From: Rusavskia elegans
Taxonomy: Eukaryota; Ascomycota; Lecanoromycetes; Teloschistales; Teloschistaceae
Assembly (NCBI GenBank): GCA_011316305.1
Contig: SAUG01000035.1
Span: 496,001-560,000, forward strand
Reading direction: 5' to 3'
DNA: 64,000 bases
Below, in pieces: positions 21,604-33,458 of this stretch (position 1 is the stretch's first letter; every line of letters begins with the position of its first letter). Made by a program: the position numbers and the translations under genes. The notes below the pieces were generated by a model. The model saw only the letters and a list, made by a program, of their open reading frames with translations. It was not told where the DNA came from and did not search any database.

Positions 21604-22260
21604 CGAGGTTGGTGAAACTGGTGACATTGTGGAGTGGGAAGATCACAATAAGTTTCTTCCGTGAATTTGATCTTTGCCAAAGATTGACGTTCTCCAATGA
21701 CCTGTTGATAGCCAATGTCTTACATGAGAAAGCAGAAATTTCAGGATGGGTTGCTCCGATGATGTCGTTGTTTGAAGTAGGTGGGATTCAATGGTTATAT
21801 CCGAAGTAAGACCGAAGCCAAGCCTGAAAGAGACATTTCTTGGCTGGGTTTTGTATTGATCTTGGGCGCATTCTGCGAAGTGCAGGTTTACAGGACCTCG
21901 ATAATTGTGCCTTACGAAAATCTTTACTCATCCCCTTGGCAGCATCAGCAGACTGCCTAGTCGTGGCATCCTTCACTCTCAAGCTGGGCCAAGGGAACAG
22001 TGCAGCTCCCTTGGCTGCTCAAAAGACCCCGGTGAAGTCGAGCATCATCATGTCTATTCTGACCCGATTTCTGTTTGCATGGGTCTCGAAAGTGGGCAAA
22101 GGGGTAGGTGGAATGCAAGCGAAGAGCATTCCTGAGCGTTTCATGCCGCCTGGCACCATTTCACGTGAGAGATACCAGCCACATCATACATGCAATTGAA
22201 ATATGAGGACCTACCTGCGGTATCTCTACCGACTTACCTCAAATACGAGGTCAGGGCAAG
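21604..22260 (+). other. Divergent intergenic region, about 0.66 kb
   Basis: Lies between the divergent starts of the PP1 inhibitor gene and the membrane protein gene, so it should contain both promoters. No further gene is seen. Confidence 0.5.
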
Positions 22261-23786
22261 ATGAAGGTCCATCCGAGGCATACAGAGGTTGCCGCCCGTT
22301 GCGGTCTGGTCTTTATGTCGGTTGCGCATCTTATCTCCGTTCTCCTCTTCGTTCCCAAGCTTGACGTGATGTACCTTGGTCTTGCAGTCGTTATCGCGTT
22401 TGCGGTACGTGCTAATATATCAAAAAGCCATTGCATGACATACCTGCTGGCTGACATAGCTTTTAGGCACTCCCAACTCTGCTTGGTTCGATCTTCTTGT
22501 TGTGCGGCCCAATGAGAGCCCGTAAGAAATCTGAGAGCAGCAGCTATGTCCTGACTGCTTCCAAACGTCAAAGCACCTGCCTGTATCGAGGATATCCTAT
22601 TGTCATAATGATACTATGGTCCATTGCTACGGTTCAAAGCCTCGATGCTGCTCTATTCCGCAAGTACACATGTCCAGATGATCATTTTGATAGCCCGTGG
22701 GCTACCGTTGGCGGATGTATCATGCCTAGGGTCTACGTTGGGTCATGTGCCATTACTGCGTAGGTCTCGCTATATCTTAACCATGGTGGGCTCACTGACA
22801 GGTACTTCAGCATATTAGCTGGTCTCATACTTCGTGAGACCGATGCGTCCAAGAAGGAATGTACAGAGAAGTGCTCAGCATCAGTTCATCACAGTGGGCA
22901 GGAAGAGGGAGAGATCAAAGCCAATAGTCATGAGCGTCATGGACATCGGCCAAGCGTCACTGAGCCAACGCACTTATCCCCCGTCCAAAAGGTGTTCAGA
23001 CCGAATTCCCAAGGAACACCAAGAGCGTGGCTTCCACCATTGGGATTCCAGCTTGCTTCGACACTAACCGTACACTCGACCGAGCTCACGTTACCGGCTG
23101 ACCTTCCTTTGGCACGACGTCGAACATGTGACAGCAGCTCATCTTCACGTTACAGTAGGAGGAGATCCGCTTCTGTCTCGACATTATCGCGGCATCCTAG
23201 TACAATCAGCACCCTGAGCGACCAAACCATCAATAGCCGAACCCGAATTGCATCTGCGAAAAACACTCAATCGGTGTCAAAGCCTGCATTACCAGCGATT
23301 CCCAAGAAATATCTTCATCCAAGCCACTCTTTAAGCGGTGGAAGTAGGCCCATCAGGCCCGGCTCGAGACCAGCCATGCCGCCAGCAGAGTTCTGGAAGT
23401 ACGCCGATAAGCAGCGTTTGCGGAACACGTATGTCAGCGCTTCCGACAGTCACAAAGTTCATGGCTCGATCAAGTGGGCCGAGAAGCGCGAGCCGTCAGT
23501 ATGTCGATATCCGATCCTAGCGACGCCGGCGAAGCCTGTGTGCCGAACTCGGAGAGCAACCGTCCACAGCGAGACCGCTCACATCAAGAATTCCTCTTAT
23601 GAAAGCGTACGGAAAGGGCCACTTGACAACACCAACAGGATCAGATCAATTACATCCTCTGGAGACATCGGCGCCATTGACAGAGCAACAACAGATGAGC
23701 ACCGAAGAGAATGCCCCACGAAAGCAAGGCCAAAGAGACCGGAGAGTAGGACGTTGATAAAGCAAAGACAACCAAGTCGCAAGTGA
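22261..23786 (+). CDS. Multi-span membrane protein with long disordered tail
   Basis: About 473 aa, three exons (22261-22404, 22467-22759, 22802-23786), introns of 62 and 42 bp, all GT-AG and in frame. The N-terminal 155 residues hold four predicted membrane helices: CGLVFMSVAHLISVLLFV, YLGLAVVIAFAALPTLLGSI (helix 2 spans the first splice), PIVIMILWSIATVQSLDAAL and VGSCAITAYFSILAGLIL (spanning the second splice). A Cys-rich loop (KYTCPDDHF...GGCIMP) lies between helices 3 and 4. This four-helix arrangement resembles fungal MARVEL-like proteins, but I see no diagnostic motif. The remaining 310 residues are rich in Ser, Arg, Pro and Thr, disordered, and probably cytoplasmic. No signal for a particular membrane was found. 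Confidence 0.7.
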
Positions 23787-24403
23787 TGGTGACAACACTC
23801 AAGCCGCTGAAAGCTCTGTATCAAATCTGACAGAGACACAGCTCGAATACTTATGAATAATGAACGTTGAGGGGCCACGGCAGGAAACACAAGTGTTCTT
23901 CAGTCACATTATTCATTCTTCCCGCTATACAACGCCAAGGCAATACCCTGTTGTACTTTGTTGGTCCAAATCGTTGCTTACGGAAGATCAGTAAGGGTGC
24001 AAAAGGATAAGCTTATCATATCCAGGCCCGGAAAGGAGTTGAATTGCAGGAAAGGGGCCTTCCCAGTCTTAGCTCTTACGAAAAGCTTTCGAAACCAAGA
24101 ACCCTGGCAGTCATTTTCCATGACCTATGTATTAGCGATTAAATTAAGAGGGTTTAGCAACTGTACAGGTGCTCAGGCAATCGTCCGAACCATTGGCTAC
24201 ATCGGAGGTACCTGTTGTATGCCCTTTAAGCGATTTGATCTAGGAAAGAGTTTTGCCAAGATCCTTGGCTTCGGGAATTAATTCCGCCCCACCACCAAAT
24301 CAGGCAATTACAAACGACACGTCGACACCTCAAACCATCCATCACAGACGAACGTAGGCGATGGCCGTACTGTGGACCTACTAACCACTTGAATGAGAAT
24401 AAC
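23787..24403 (+). other. Intergenic, about 0.6 kb
   Basis: No supported gene; 5' flank of the AMP-binding-like gene. Confidence 0.5.
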
Positions 24404-26165
24404 ATGGCAGAAGGCAGCTCACTTATCCAGCAGCTTGATGCTGGCCTCGAGCAGCTCTTCGCCGGCTGGAACATCTACACCACTCTCCTATGTATTGGCC
24501 TTGTCACTTACCTCGCCTATCCGATTTTCTTCACACGCGATCCTGATACACATCCACTTCTCCTGGCCCGCCAATCTTCGCCTTCTTACGTCAGACAGCC
24601 CGGCGAATCAGCTGTCTACCGATCACTGGAGACTCCGCTAAGCTATCCACTGAAGTCCGGGCTCAACGTAAAGGAACCTGGAGCTCCGAGATGGGCCGCT
24701 GGGAAGGACGGGGACTTGAGATATGTATGGAGGAATGCTGTGCGCGGACCCATCGATGATGAAGGTAAACCAACTGGCGAACCGGGCAAGATCTACACAG
24801 TCTTGGGCAGAGAGGGCGTCACGGAGCACAGGCTTTCAGACGTCACCAAAGAGATCAATGCCGTTGGTGAATACTTGGTGCAGCATGGAGCGAATCGTGT
24901 CGCCATATATGTACCGAATTCGATGGAGTTCCTAATAACACTGTTCGGTAAGCTTTTGCCAAGGCACTGGTCCAGAACTCGCTAATGTCTGATCAGCGTC
25001 ATGCTTCTATGGCTTTATTCCCGTCATCGTTCCCCAAGAGCAATCTTCTGAAGCCTTAAGCGATATGTTGAAGACTACCCACGCAGACACCCTTATCACC
25101 GCAGCCGGGTCCGTCCCCTTGCAAGGACTGTTAGAGCAGCACCCTGGCTTGAAGCAGGTTATCTGGGTCGTCGAGCGAACAAGCCGACACATGGACTGGA
25201 ATGAAGTCCCGGAAGGCGTCGGTGGTAGGGCGGAGATTGCGGTCTGGCACGATATCGTTGAGGAGAGGAAATCCTTAGTCTCGGCGGACCTGCCCGCGGA
25301 CAATGCTGAGAAACCACCACCTAATATAATCGCGGTCTCTCAAAGCGCATCCAAGAAGAAATACGAGGTTGTGGAGTTCACACAGCATGTAAGATCACCT
25401 CCGGTTCCGAGTGTTTCCGACGACTAACGTGCTGCCCAGAACATCGTCGCAGCCATCGCCGCTCAGATCTCCGTGCTCCCACGACCTCATCGCATGAAAC
25501 CCTCAGATCTGCTCCTCTCCCTAGCTCCACTCAGCTCCTCCTACCCACTCACAATTGCTCTGGCAGCCCTTCACTCGAATGCCTCTCTAGCACTCACTTC
25601 AGTAAGCGGCGACAAAGTGCCTTACGACGCAGCATTTCGGCGCGTCAAACCCACTGTCGTGATCGCAGCTCCATCCACCATCAGGGAAGCCTGCAAGACA
25701 TTCCGTGGACAGACCCGAAGCATCTTGCAGAAGTACGCCATATGGCAGCAAACTAAATCGCTCGCCGAAGGCATGATGCCCAAACTCTCCAGCGGACCTC
25801 GTCTTATCTACACCTTCGAAAGCTCGGAAAGCCTAACTGATCCCCTAACCTTAGCCGAGTTGGGAGACTTGAGACTACTGACAGGTGCGCGCACGGCATA
25901 CGCCTTCACGGACGCTAGAGTCGCAGGCGCTATCGCTCAAACAAGCATCTATGACTATCGCCGCAGTGAAGACGCCAAACAAGCCGCTTTCGGAGGGCCG
26001 TTAAGCTCCGTCGAGTTCAAGCTCGTCGATGAGAACGGACATAAGAATAGTGATGAGAAAGCGTTGGGAAAGCTTGTGGTCACGGGGCCGGCGGTTGTGG
26101 GGGGAGAGACGAAGATTGATAGGTTTATGACGATGACGGATTTCAATACTCTGGCTTATGCCTGA
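24404..26165 (+). CDS. Degenerate AMP-binding / long-chain acyl-CoA synthetase-like protein
   Basis: A 553-aa protein with the layout of membrane-anchored long-chain acyl-CoA synthetases. Three exons: 24404-24947, 24997-25388 and 25440-26165. It has an N-terminal hydrophobic anchor (TTLLCIGLVTYLAYPIFF), then typical early synthetase features ('YTVLGREGVTEHRLSDVTKE', 'VAIYVPNSMEFLITLFASCFYGFIPVIVP'). The catalytic motifs are missing. Where the ATP-binding TSGTTG-x-PKG loop should be, there is IIAVSQSASKKKYEVVEFTQ. The Y-G-x-T-E motif is replaced by AYAFTDARVAG. The chain ends shortly after 'GKLVVTGPAVVGG', so the Y-R-T-G-D motif and C-terminal lid are absent. I infer a conserved non-catalytic relative rather than a broken gene, because all three exons are intact and spliced cleanly. 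ER or lipid-droplet membrane location is likely from the anchor. First ATG at 24404. Confidence 0.8.
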
Positions 26166-26432
26166 TCTTGTAGATGCAATAGATGATATGTTGATTTTGG
26201 GGAATATATTGTTTTGATCGGCTTCTTGGGGACGCTTTATGATACAGGTCTTTACATATTCATTCAGATATGAGCATTCTCTCAGATTTCCCTTGCCTGT
26301 GCTATTCTTCGGTGACTGGGTACGACCGTACATTCCGTCACGTATAGCTACCCCAAATTGACTCCCGCACATGCAGCCTAGTCGTCAAAGACCAGACCAC
26401 ACCACACCAAAAACCCACTTCATCCACCCAAC

Positions 26433-27211
26433 CTACCTCGCACCAACCCCCTTCCTCCCCGCACTCGGATTCTTCGCACTCGCTCCCGGCTCCCTGATAC
26501 CCACAGCCCCACTCCTCACCAACCTCCTCCGCTTCAAATACTCTTCCACTACCCCCTCCACACTCCCACGATCATGCTTCGGTTCCCTGAAATAATACAA
26601 CCTCGCCCTCCTCGCCCTCTTGACCGCTCGTTCCACAACCTCAATACTCCGCACCTTGGGGCTGTAGATCTTAACCCACATCTCCACGCCCACGGTCAGG
26701 ATGCGGTTGCGGAGCAAGATGGCGGTGTCGGGGCCGCGGCGGCGGATGTTGAGGCAGATGCCGGAGAAGGGGTCGCCGGTTGTGAAGGTTGTGAGGAGGA
26801 TATCGCCGACGCAGGGAGTGTCGGGGTTTGAGCGGGAGAACAGGCGGGTGCGGGCGCCGGTGGGGTCGAGGGTTGTGATGTGGGCTTCGTTGATAGCGGC
26901 GATGGCGAAGGGGTGGTGGTTGCGTGTGGAGGGGGGTGGGGGGTAGGTTTTTATTTTCTTGGGAGGAGCTAGGGAGGGTTAGATCTGGAGGGCATAGGGT
27001 TGGGGGGAGGGAGATTGAGACTGGGGGACTGACTGAAGACTTTTTGCGAGATGTTTGCTGGGAGGCGGGGGGGTGGTATTCGGGGTTTTGGAGCTGTTGT
27101 TTGGGAGGCTGTGGAGAGAGGACGGGCGGAGATAGGTGAGAGCGTGGGGAGGGCGCGGAGGATCTTGTGCCATTGGTGGTGTGGTGAGTGTATGGGTTTC
27201 GTGCATGCCAT
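26433..27211 (-). CDS. Mitochondrial ribosomal protein bL19m
   Basis: Large-subunit mitoribosomal protein of the bL19 family (yeast Img1), about 237 aa. Exon 1 (27034-27211) encodes MACTKPIHSP to SQKVF, a basic, Ser/Pro-rich leader with the presequence-like ARPLSTASQTT. A 65-bp intron (GTCAGT...CTAAC...CTAG) joins it to exon 2 (26433-26968). The bL19 core is in exon 2: 'VGDILLTTFTTGDPFSGICLN' (first part VGDILLTTFTTGD), 'RRRGPDTAILLRNRI', 'GVEMWVKIYSPKVRSIEVVE' and the signature R-A-R-R-A-R-L-Y-Y-F-R. The C-terminal basic extension is also usual in fungi. It is divergent from the next gene, also mitochondrial-type, across 132 bp. The donor GTCAGT is a weak variant; no alternative keeps frame. 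Confidence 0.88.
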
Positions 27212-27343
27212 TTTGAAGATCACTGTCGGTGTACTGATGTTCGCAGATCGAGTACGAGAAGTCGCTGTGGTTAAAAACACTTCAATGTCTGGATGGGCCG
27301 GAACACTTCCGCGAGTCACGATTTTGGTTCATACTTTTTTGCG
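27212..27343. promoter_or_regulatory. Short divergent promoter shared by two mitochondrial genes
   Basis: Only 132 bp separate the ATG of bL19m (27211, minus) from the first ATG of the next gene (27344, plus). Both products have mitochondrial-type leaders, so a bidirectional promoter that co-expresses them is plausible. No specific factor site can be named from the sequence. Confidence 0.5.
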
Positions 27344-28599
27344 ATGACAACGACCACTGCTCCTATCACCTCCACTGTCGCTCGAATTCCAATCCAATGC
27401 TTATGCGAGATGGCCGAGCCAGTCTTTGCTAAATTCCTCTACTGCCGCCCCTGTCTCCAACGCCTCCTCTCCAGCACCCCAACCCGCAGCTTCAGCTCTT
27501 CCTCTCCACGGCGAAAGCATGGTATTCCCTCCACTTTCAAACCCCATCCACAAATCCTCCGACTAACCATCACCACCTCTCAGGCGCCGTCCCCTCCTTC
27601 ACCCCTACCACATCCCCCACCCTCGACGCCCTCCTCTCCACCTTCCGCACCAACATCTTCCTCCCCTCCCACCTCCTCAAACTCCAACAAAATCTCATCT
27701 ACAAGAAGAAAAACCACCGTCTCCTCACCAACACAGAGGAGCCAGCGACCGCAAAACTCGGTAACGAAGTCCACGCCCTCAAACCCCTCAACCATTTCAC
27801 GGATGAACCGAGCACGAGCAAAAGCCTGGCGCAGATGGTGGAGATGTGTAAAGAGGGGAGAGATTGGGTAAACATGGTGCCGTTTCTGATCGGGCTGAAG
27901 ACGGCGGGGAGGAAGGTCAAGGGGTGGCAGTTTGAGAAAATTGTGCGGAGGATGGGGGAGAAGGGGGGATTGGGTGTGGTGATGGAGATGGCGAGGAGGG
28001 TCGAGGGGACGGGGATGAGATTGGGGGATGTTAGTGTTGCACGAGAGGCGATGTGGGGTGCTGTGGTGAAATGTGTCCGATCCGAATGGAGTGAAGAGGG
28101 TGTGAAAGAAGCAGAAAAGTTCATCGAGGCTATATGGCAAATGCTAAGTGACGAACGGCATGTGGACCGGAACGCGATGGGCAAAGAGGGAGATCCCAAA
28201 ATGCAGCCCGAAATCGTCGGCGTCCTGATGTGGATACGAGCCCTAAAAAGCACTCTCTTCACCGAAAGCAAAGACCCAGACGGAAAAGTAAAGCGAGCCG
28301 CAGAAATGGTCCTCGCGGTCTGGGACCCCAAATCCGCAAACACAACCATCGATGAAAAAAGCTGGTACAACGCCAACCAAAAACTAATGATGTATGCGCC
28401 CGTCTGGCACGGAATGAAAATGGCACGGAAGATCGTGGGCGAGAACACGGCTTTGGGACGGGATCTGGCGAATACCATCTCCCTGGATCTGGAACCCATG
28501 CTCAAGAAGGCGCAAGGAATTGTCGCTCAGCATGTCGGCGAAGCTGTCACGCGCCGGGGCTTGGTCGTGTACGATGAGATTTCGAAGATGGCTGAGTAG
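27344..28599 (+). CDS. Predicted mitochondrial protein of unknown function
   Basis: About 397 aa. Exon 1 (27344-27521) and exon 2 (27584-28599) are joined by a 62-bp intron with a good GACTAAC branch site. The N-terminus is a likely mitochondrial presequence ('CRPCLQRLLSSTPTRSFSSSS'-like; Ser/Arg-rich, no acidic residues). The mature part begins with a conserved-looking 'FLPSHLLKLQQNLIYKKKNH', then 'KLGNEVHALKPLNHF', followed by an all-helical region (MCKEGRDWVNMVPFLIGL, MLSDERHVDRNAM, YDEISKMAE at the end). This helical pattern is common in fungal mitochondrial gene-expression or respiratory-growth factors, but I cannot name it. A second in-frame ATG (MAEPVFAKF) could be the true start and gives a cleaner presequence. 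Confidence 0.72.
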
Positions 28600-29101
28600 T
28601 GCGCGCTTGCCTTATTCGTGGAGGGAGGAATCAGGTCAATCACCAGACGCAAGATTGTTGCAACACGCGCGTTCTTCGGCGTCTCCCGTGGATTACCACG
28701 GTGTTAGGTCAGTGTTTGGCAGATGTGTGGTTCGACAATGATATTGACAGAAGTATCTGATGCATCTGGATGTGATTTCCAGCCGACGCTTTCTTCCCGT
28801 TGGAGAGACGATATCTGAACATATCTCGGAAGTGCGAAAGGCCCCAGTCCATGGCGAGGACGTGATTCGGAAGCCTGTCGAGGGATTCGCAAGATCGGAG
28901 TATTGTAGTGGTATATAGGGGTCACAGAAGCATGTACTATAATTCGATGGATGAATCACATATCAAATCGAGTCTGACGGCTGAGGCTCTTTCGAGCGAA
29001 AATCCAACCAAGTCAGGAGATACATGCGCTATCTCACCATATAGCCTGATTTAATCAAATTACGCAAAGAGGGTATCACAATATCCAATTCCCATCACTC
29101 A
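28600..29101 (+). other. Intergenic between convergent genes, about 0.5 kb
   Basis: 3' flanks of two convergent genes; nothing else supported. Confidence 0.55.
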
Positions 29102-30985
29102 TCAGCCCCAAACCGCATCCCTTCCCCTTCCACCACCTACCACGGCCGGCCCTGTCGTAAGTACATGATCCCAAACCTCTTCCCCATCGACAAACAACCT
29201 AAATCTCATGACCCCCTGCTCCCCCTTCCCACCCATAACCTCCACAGCCCCAAACTTGCTGTTCCCATCTGGCACATACTTAACACACGGCTCGCCCTCG
29301 CCGTCCCTTTCCTCGTACGTCCGGAAGGGAAGGTAAAACATGCTCAAAGGACTCGTACTGAACTCATGCACCGTCGCACTCACAGGCCATTTACTACCTT
29401 CCGGCGGCGGAAAAGCCGTCGCAGAGAACTCATGGCGATCTCCGCTGAGGATGACGATGCCGGTGCCGGGTGAGACGGACCACATTGCTTCGAGGATGAT
29501 TTGGCGTTCGTGGAGGTAGTTTGCCCAGGTGTCGGTGCTGCCGAAGCGCCAGTTGCGGGTGAACGGGATGGATGAGATGACGAATTTCCATTTCACGCCT
29601 TCGGGCTCGCGGCGGGAGAGGAAGGAGAGAAGATGGGAGAGTTGTTCTGAGCCGAGCATGGATTTCTCTGTGGAGTTTGCGGAGAGCGGTTGTGATGGGG
29701 AACGATATCTGCGGGTATCCATGAGGAAGAAGGAGGCGGGTCCGTGCACGAATTGGAAGTAGGATGCTCCTGGGCTTACGGAGGGGGGATTGACGGAGGT
29801 GTGGTAAAGACGCCAAGGGTCGGCTGCTGCTGGATACGGAGCGGTGGTGTTGCCATCCCAATCGTTCGCTATCTCGTGGTCATCAAGGACATGAATCCAT
29901 GGAAGATCTTTGGAGACGGACGGCCAATCAGGAGAGTTGTACACTTGACGGTATTCGCGGCGGTATGTTTCTGGGTCAGTGCCAAGCCTTCGGGGAACAT
30001 CGACATAGATGAAGTCGCCAAGGAAGAGCATGAAGGAGGCTTTGAGACTAGGGAGCCATGAAGCTAGGTGCCTGAAACCAGGCATTGACAAAGGGTGAGA
30101 GAGGGGATTGTAAGGAAACCGAGGCTTGATACAACTTGACGTCAAGAATGTGAGCTTGTCTGTGCCTGAGGCGACATGGCCTTGCCTGGGAGCAGTGTTG
30201 AAATGACCGCTCTGGTTGTTGGAGACAGCGAATTGATAGCGGCTGGTGGGTTGCAGGCCGTCGATGGTAATGGTGAAGGTGTAGTCGGTTTCATTTGACA
30301 GCCAGTACGTTTTCCCGGCAGCTTTCCAGGGAGCATCGACGAGGCTGTTGCCGCTATCGGGCAGGCTTCGATAAGAAACGAAGACCGGTAGCTGATTAGG
30401 ATCAGGCTCCCGTATCAGGAGGTTTGCGCTCGTGTCGGAAACGTGGCCAACCCTGGCGAACGACACCTCGTGGCTAGGATACATCATCGGAGCTCGGTAC
30501 ACCAGATCAAGGACACAAAGGCATAGTACAGCGTTAATGCCGGCGGCTGATAGGGTCCACCAAAAGGACGTTGGATGTGGAAATCCCCAGAGCAATGCCC
30601 AACCAGGCCATTGTTTGGCGTCTTGTACGGGGGTAATCTCATTACTGCCGACTGTTTTTCGCAGTCCCTTCTGTATGACGTTGTCTGTTTCCTTGGCCAA
30701 TGTGTCTATGAGCTGTCCGTTTAAGGGGCTTGGAGATGTCGGGGCAACGGCAGCGGCTTTTGTTCTTTGGGATCGGTGGACGGCGAGGAAGGAGATGGCG
30801 TACAGGCAGGCAAACAAGAATACCAGGGGAGGGGCATGGTGGCCAGGTATCTGGGTGATGGGTCAGTGCTTCAGGAAATTCACAGGGGGTTCAGAGAAAT
30901 CACCTACCCATCGAAGTAAGACATACGCGACGAGACGAAGCGCGATGGAACTAGATACCGTAACGACTGGAGCAAAGGGTGCCAT
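29102..30985 (-). CDS. PhoD-like phosphatase/phosphodiesterase, membrane-anchored
   Basis: Metallophosphoesterase of the PhoD (alkaline phosphatase D) type, 608 aa. Exon 1 (30908-30985, MAPFAPVVTV...LLRW) joins exon 2 (29102-30850) across a 57-bp phase-0 intron. The first 110 residues contain hydrophobic segments (VVTVSSSIALRLVAYVLL; PLVFLFACLYAISFLAV; SAAGINAVLCLCVLDLVY), so the enzyme is membrane-anchored. A beta-sandwich N-domain precedes the catalytic domain, which shows 'FLTSSCIKP', 'MLFLGDFIYVD' (metal-binding G-D-x-x-Y), 'HVLDDHEIANDWDG' (D-D-H-E) and 'IVILSGDRHEFSAT' (G-D-R-H). All expected metal ligands are present, so activity on phosphate esters is likely. Substrate unknown; in fungi such proteins are often in the ER or vacuolar membrane. 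Several potential N-glycosylation sites occur in the catalytic part. Confidence 0.92.
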
Positions 30986-31483
30986 TTTACCAGTGTGAAA
31001 CTGCAACAAGGCAGCACAAAGGTCGTGTCAACTCATCTTCGTTCTTGTCGCCCTTCCCGATGATGCTTGCTCGGCGGATTGTATCGACAAGGTAGGTAGG
31101 TAGGTAGGTATCTAGGTTGGGGAATTTGATATCTGCCCGCTGTTGGACGCTGGAGATAAAACCTTCTTATAATGGCCTAGTGAGCTGAGTCAAACCGAAG
31201 AAAGTCCGAACGGAGGCCAATTTTCGTTTCCCGACTAACACCTTTTGCACCGGATGGAATATCTCTGATCCTGAGAACGACATAATTCTAAGAGCACGTG
31301 GCACCAGAGTACCACCACTCATACACACAGAGTTTTGACCAGGGCTGGAAGTGGGTATCGTGTTTATTCTAACTTCTTCGTGGTCATCTGAAAGGGCCCC
31401 TTGTCACAGCTGGGATGTAGTAAGATCTGCTGCACGGTCCTACCAGCCTGGAGTTCCAAGTACCGCTGCTGACTGACACTCGG
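30986..31483 (+). other. Intergenic with short GGTA microsatellite
   Basis: 5' flank of the PhoD-like gene. A GGTA repeat of about five units lies at 31091-31112. Otherwise nothing is supported. Confidence 0.55.
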
Positions 31484-32559
31484 TCACGCCTTCGTAACAC
31501 TAAGAGTTCCAATCCTATCGGTACCTAGCAGCACTTGACATGTCGCTTCCTTCGCATTCACCCCGTTGAACGAAAGGTCCGCGAACTTATGTACAGCATC
31601 CTGCATGTTTCCCCAGGTCAAGTGCGCCGGCGGGATACCTACAATGCTGAACTTAGCCTCCTGTTTTCCTTCTTTTCCTTCGGTGCTCCATTCGCCCGCT
31701 GCTCCAGGGAGCTGGCCGTCTCTGCCTTCAGCAAAAATCACGACCCTTAATTTGTCACGAGCCTCGTCGAGCGCTTCCTTGATAGCTTCCGAGGAAAGAT
31801 CGTCGCCCCACTCACACCTGAGTTCGATGTCGGCGTTCGGTTCCGCAGTCAGGGCAGTAGTCACGCTGAACGGTTGCGTTAATCCTGTTCAAGTTCTTGA
31901 GACGACGTCGTGGAACCCATCATACGTACTTCGTCATGGAAGGTCCTGTCAACCCAATTGACAGTGCACCAATGGCTAGAAACGTCCGATGAGTCCCCAC
32001 ACGGAAAACCACATTCGACATGTGCCTTTGCTCGAGCATGAACATTTTCAAGCCCGCAACAGTCTCATTGACAATACCATAGGTCAACTTGTTTTCTTCG
32101 TACGCGTTGACATAAAAGTAGCAGCCCTGTCCCGTTGGCGTCCTGGTTTGGAAGTAGTACCTTGGACTTCGCACGCCCGTCGTGTAAGGTATACCTTCAG
32201 GTCCATGCTGACGGATGAGGAAGATGAGGTCGAGTTGAACCCTGCTAAGGAGAATCCGTAAGGGGATCAGTTGCACCTGGGATCCTGGGGCTATGTATAG
32301 AACCGTGTCTGTGTTAGGGATCGGAATGCGTTGTTCATTTCCCCGCAGCGTGGATTCTGATAGAGAAAGTCTGCCTCAGTTAGGTGTCTTCGTCTAGGTG
32401 GGGAAAGAACTTCTCGTACTCGTTGGTAATCGTCAAGCCCCGTTCTGGATTCGCAGCTGCCTGATTGATCGCGGTCGGAATACGCACAACTGCAGGAACA
32501 GCTATCACAGAACTAGCGAAAGCAATGATGAAAGCGCAGAAGAAATTGCAGGCTCGCAT
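31484..32559 (-). CDS. Secreted protein of unknown function (3 exons)
   Basis: About 323 aa. Exons 32411-32559, 31930-32370 and 31484-31865; introns of 40 and 64 bp, GT-AG, frame kept (324 codons in total). The ATG at 32557-32559 starts a clear signal peptide, MRACNFFCAFIIAFASSVIA, with likely cleavage before VPAVVR. The mature protein contains 'YFQTRTPTGQGCYFYVNA', 'LTYGIVNETVAGLKMFMLE' and 'FRVGTHRTFLAIGALSIG', a pattern seen in small secreted fungal proteins of unknown role, where Y-G-I-x-N-x-T-x-x-G-L is conserved. The C-terminal third (about 125 residues, from TNVTTALTAEPN) is an additional hydrophilic domain. I infer secretion or cell-wall location. The first intron is short and could be misplaced. 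Confidence 0.62.
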
Positions 32560-32748
32560 CCTAGCCTTGGTTTGACGTTCAAAGATCAAACAGCCTCACA
32601 AAACGATGACTTTGGGGTCCGTGGGCTTTTATTCTTATGCAGATAGTAGCAGGCTACATCTCCGGTTTCGTATCGCCAGAATGTTCCCAAACCGCGCAGT
32701 AGTAGGCAAGAGCGCGTCATGGAGGTATCACGTCGGCAATCTTAGTGG

Positions 32749-33123
32749 TCAGTAGAAGCGACAGCCGACAGCTCGAGGGAAAAGGGTAAATGTCAAACAA
32801 CGAAGCGGCGGATGTAGCTTCTCTTCCGCGTAGGTGGGTTTCCTCGACCTCCTTAGACCACAAGACCCTCGAGATAAGAGCGATATGCAGCGTAGATCCT
32901 TGTAGGTCAACATAAAAGAAATCGCATCCGGAGAAGAAGAAGAAATTTCCAGGTTAACGTTGGGGCTCTCTGGAACCATCCGATAAGTCTGACTGTTGTG
33001 TATCTTCAGAGTTATTGCTCTGGACTCCCCCACCCTGGTGAAAGGATATGAATCTTTCCCGCACAATTTGGAATTTCCCAAGGATGTCATCCAAACCGGT
33101 AGTTTAGCACTGTATCCGTCCAT
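32749..33123 (-). CDS. Possible small hypothetical protein
   Basis: An ATG-initiated frame of 124 codons (MDGYSAKLPVWM...). No recognised motif, no splice evidence and no homology to neighbours. Listed because the frame is uninterrupted and lies in an otherwise empty 0.9-kb gap; it may be chance. Confidence 0.25.
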   Translation of the reverse strand: MDGYSAKLPVWMTSLGNSKLCGKDSYPFTRVGESRAITLKIHNSQTYRMVPESPNVNLEISSSSPDAISFMLTYKDLRCISLLSRGSCGLRRSRKPTYAEEKLHPPLRCLTFTLFPRAVGCRFY

Positions 33124-33458
33124 CGTGCACGGTGAGTGCAAAGTGGTCCTAGAGTAGAATGCTCCTGATTTCCTGTCTTTCTATCCTCCCGTGATCTAGG
33201 TGGCTGACGTTTAGAAACCGCCGGCTTGGATATCTACCCGCGCTCGTGATAGCTCCTCCGCATTAGTTTTCACGCTCAACCGGACTCTCGCTGCTGGAGG
33301 TCACAGATTGGGACAGTCATTAATAAGCTTTCTCAGGGTCTCAGTTTGAATTGCGGAATTCAACCAAAGAGGTCCCAGTACTGGTTCGGCAGAGATCTTA
33401 GATCCAGTGCCCTATTAGCAGCAGTTGAATGAATCCAATCCAGATCTGTGAGCCAGTC

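Noticed and set aside
27699..28505. 268-codon minus-strand frame opposite the mitochondrial gene
   Set aside because: Antisense shadow of a well-supported two-exon gene; composition is the complement of that gene.
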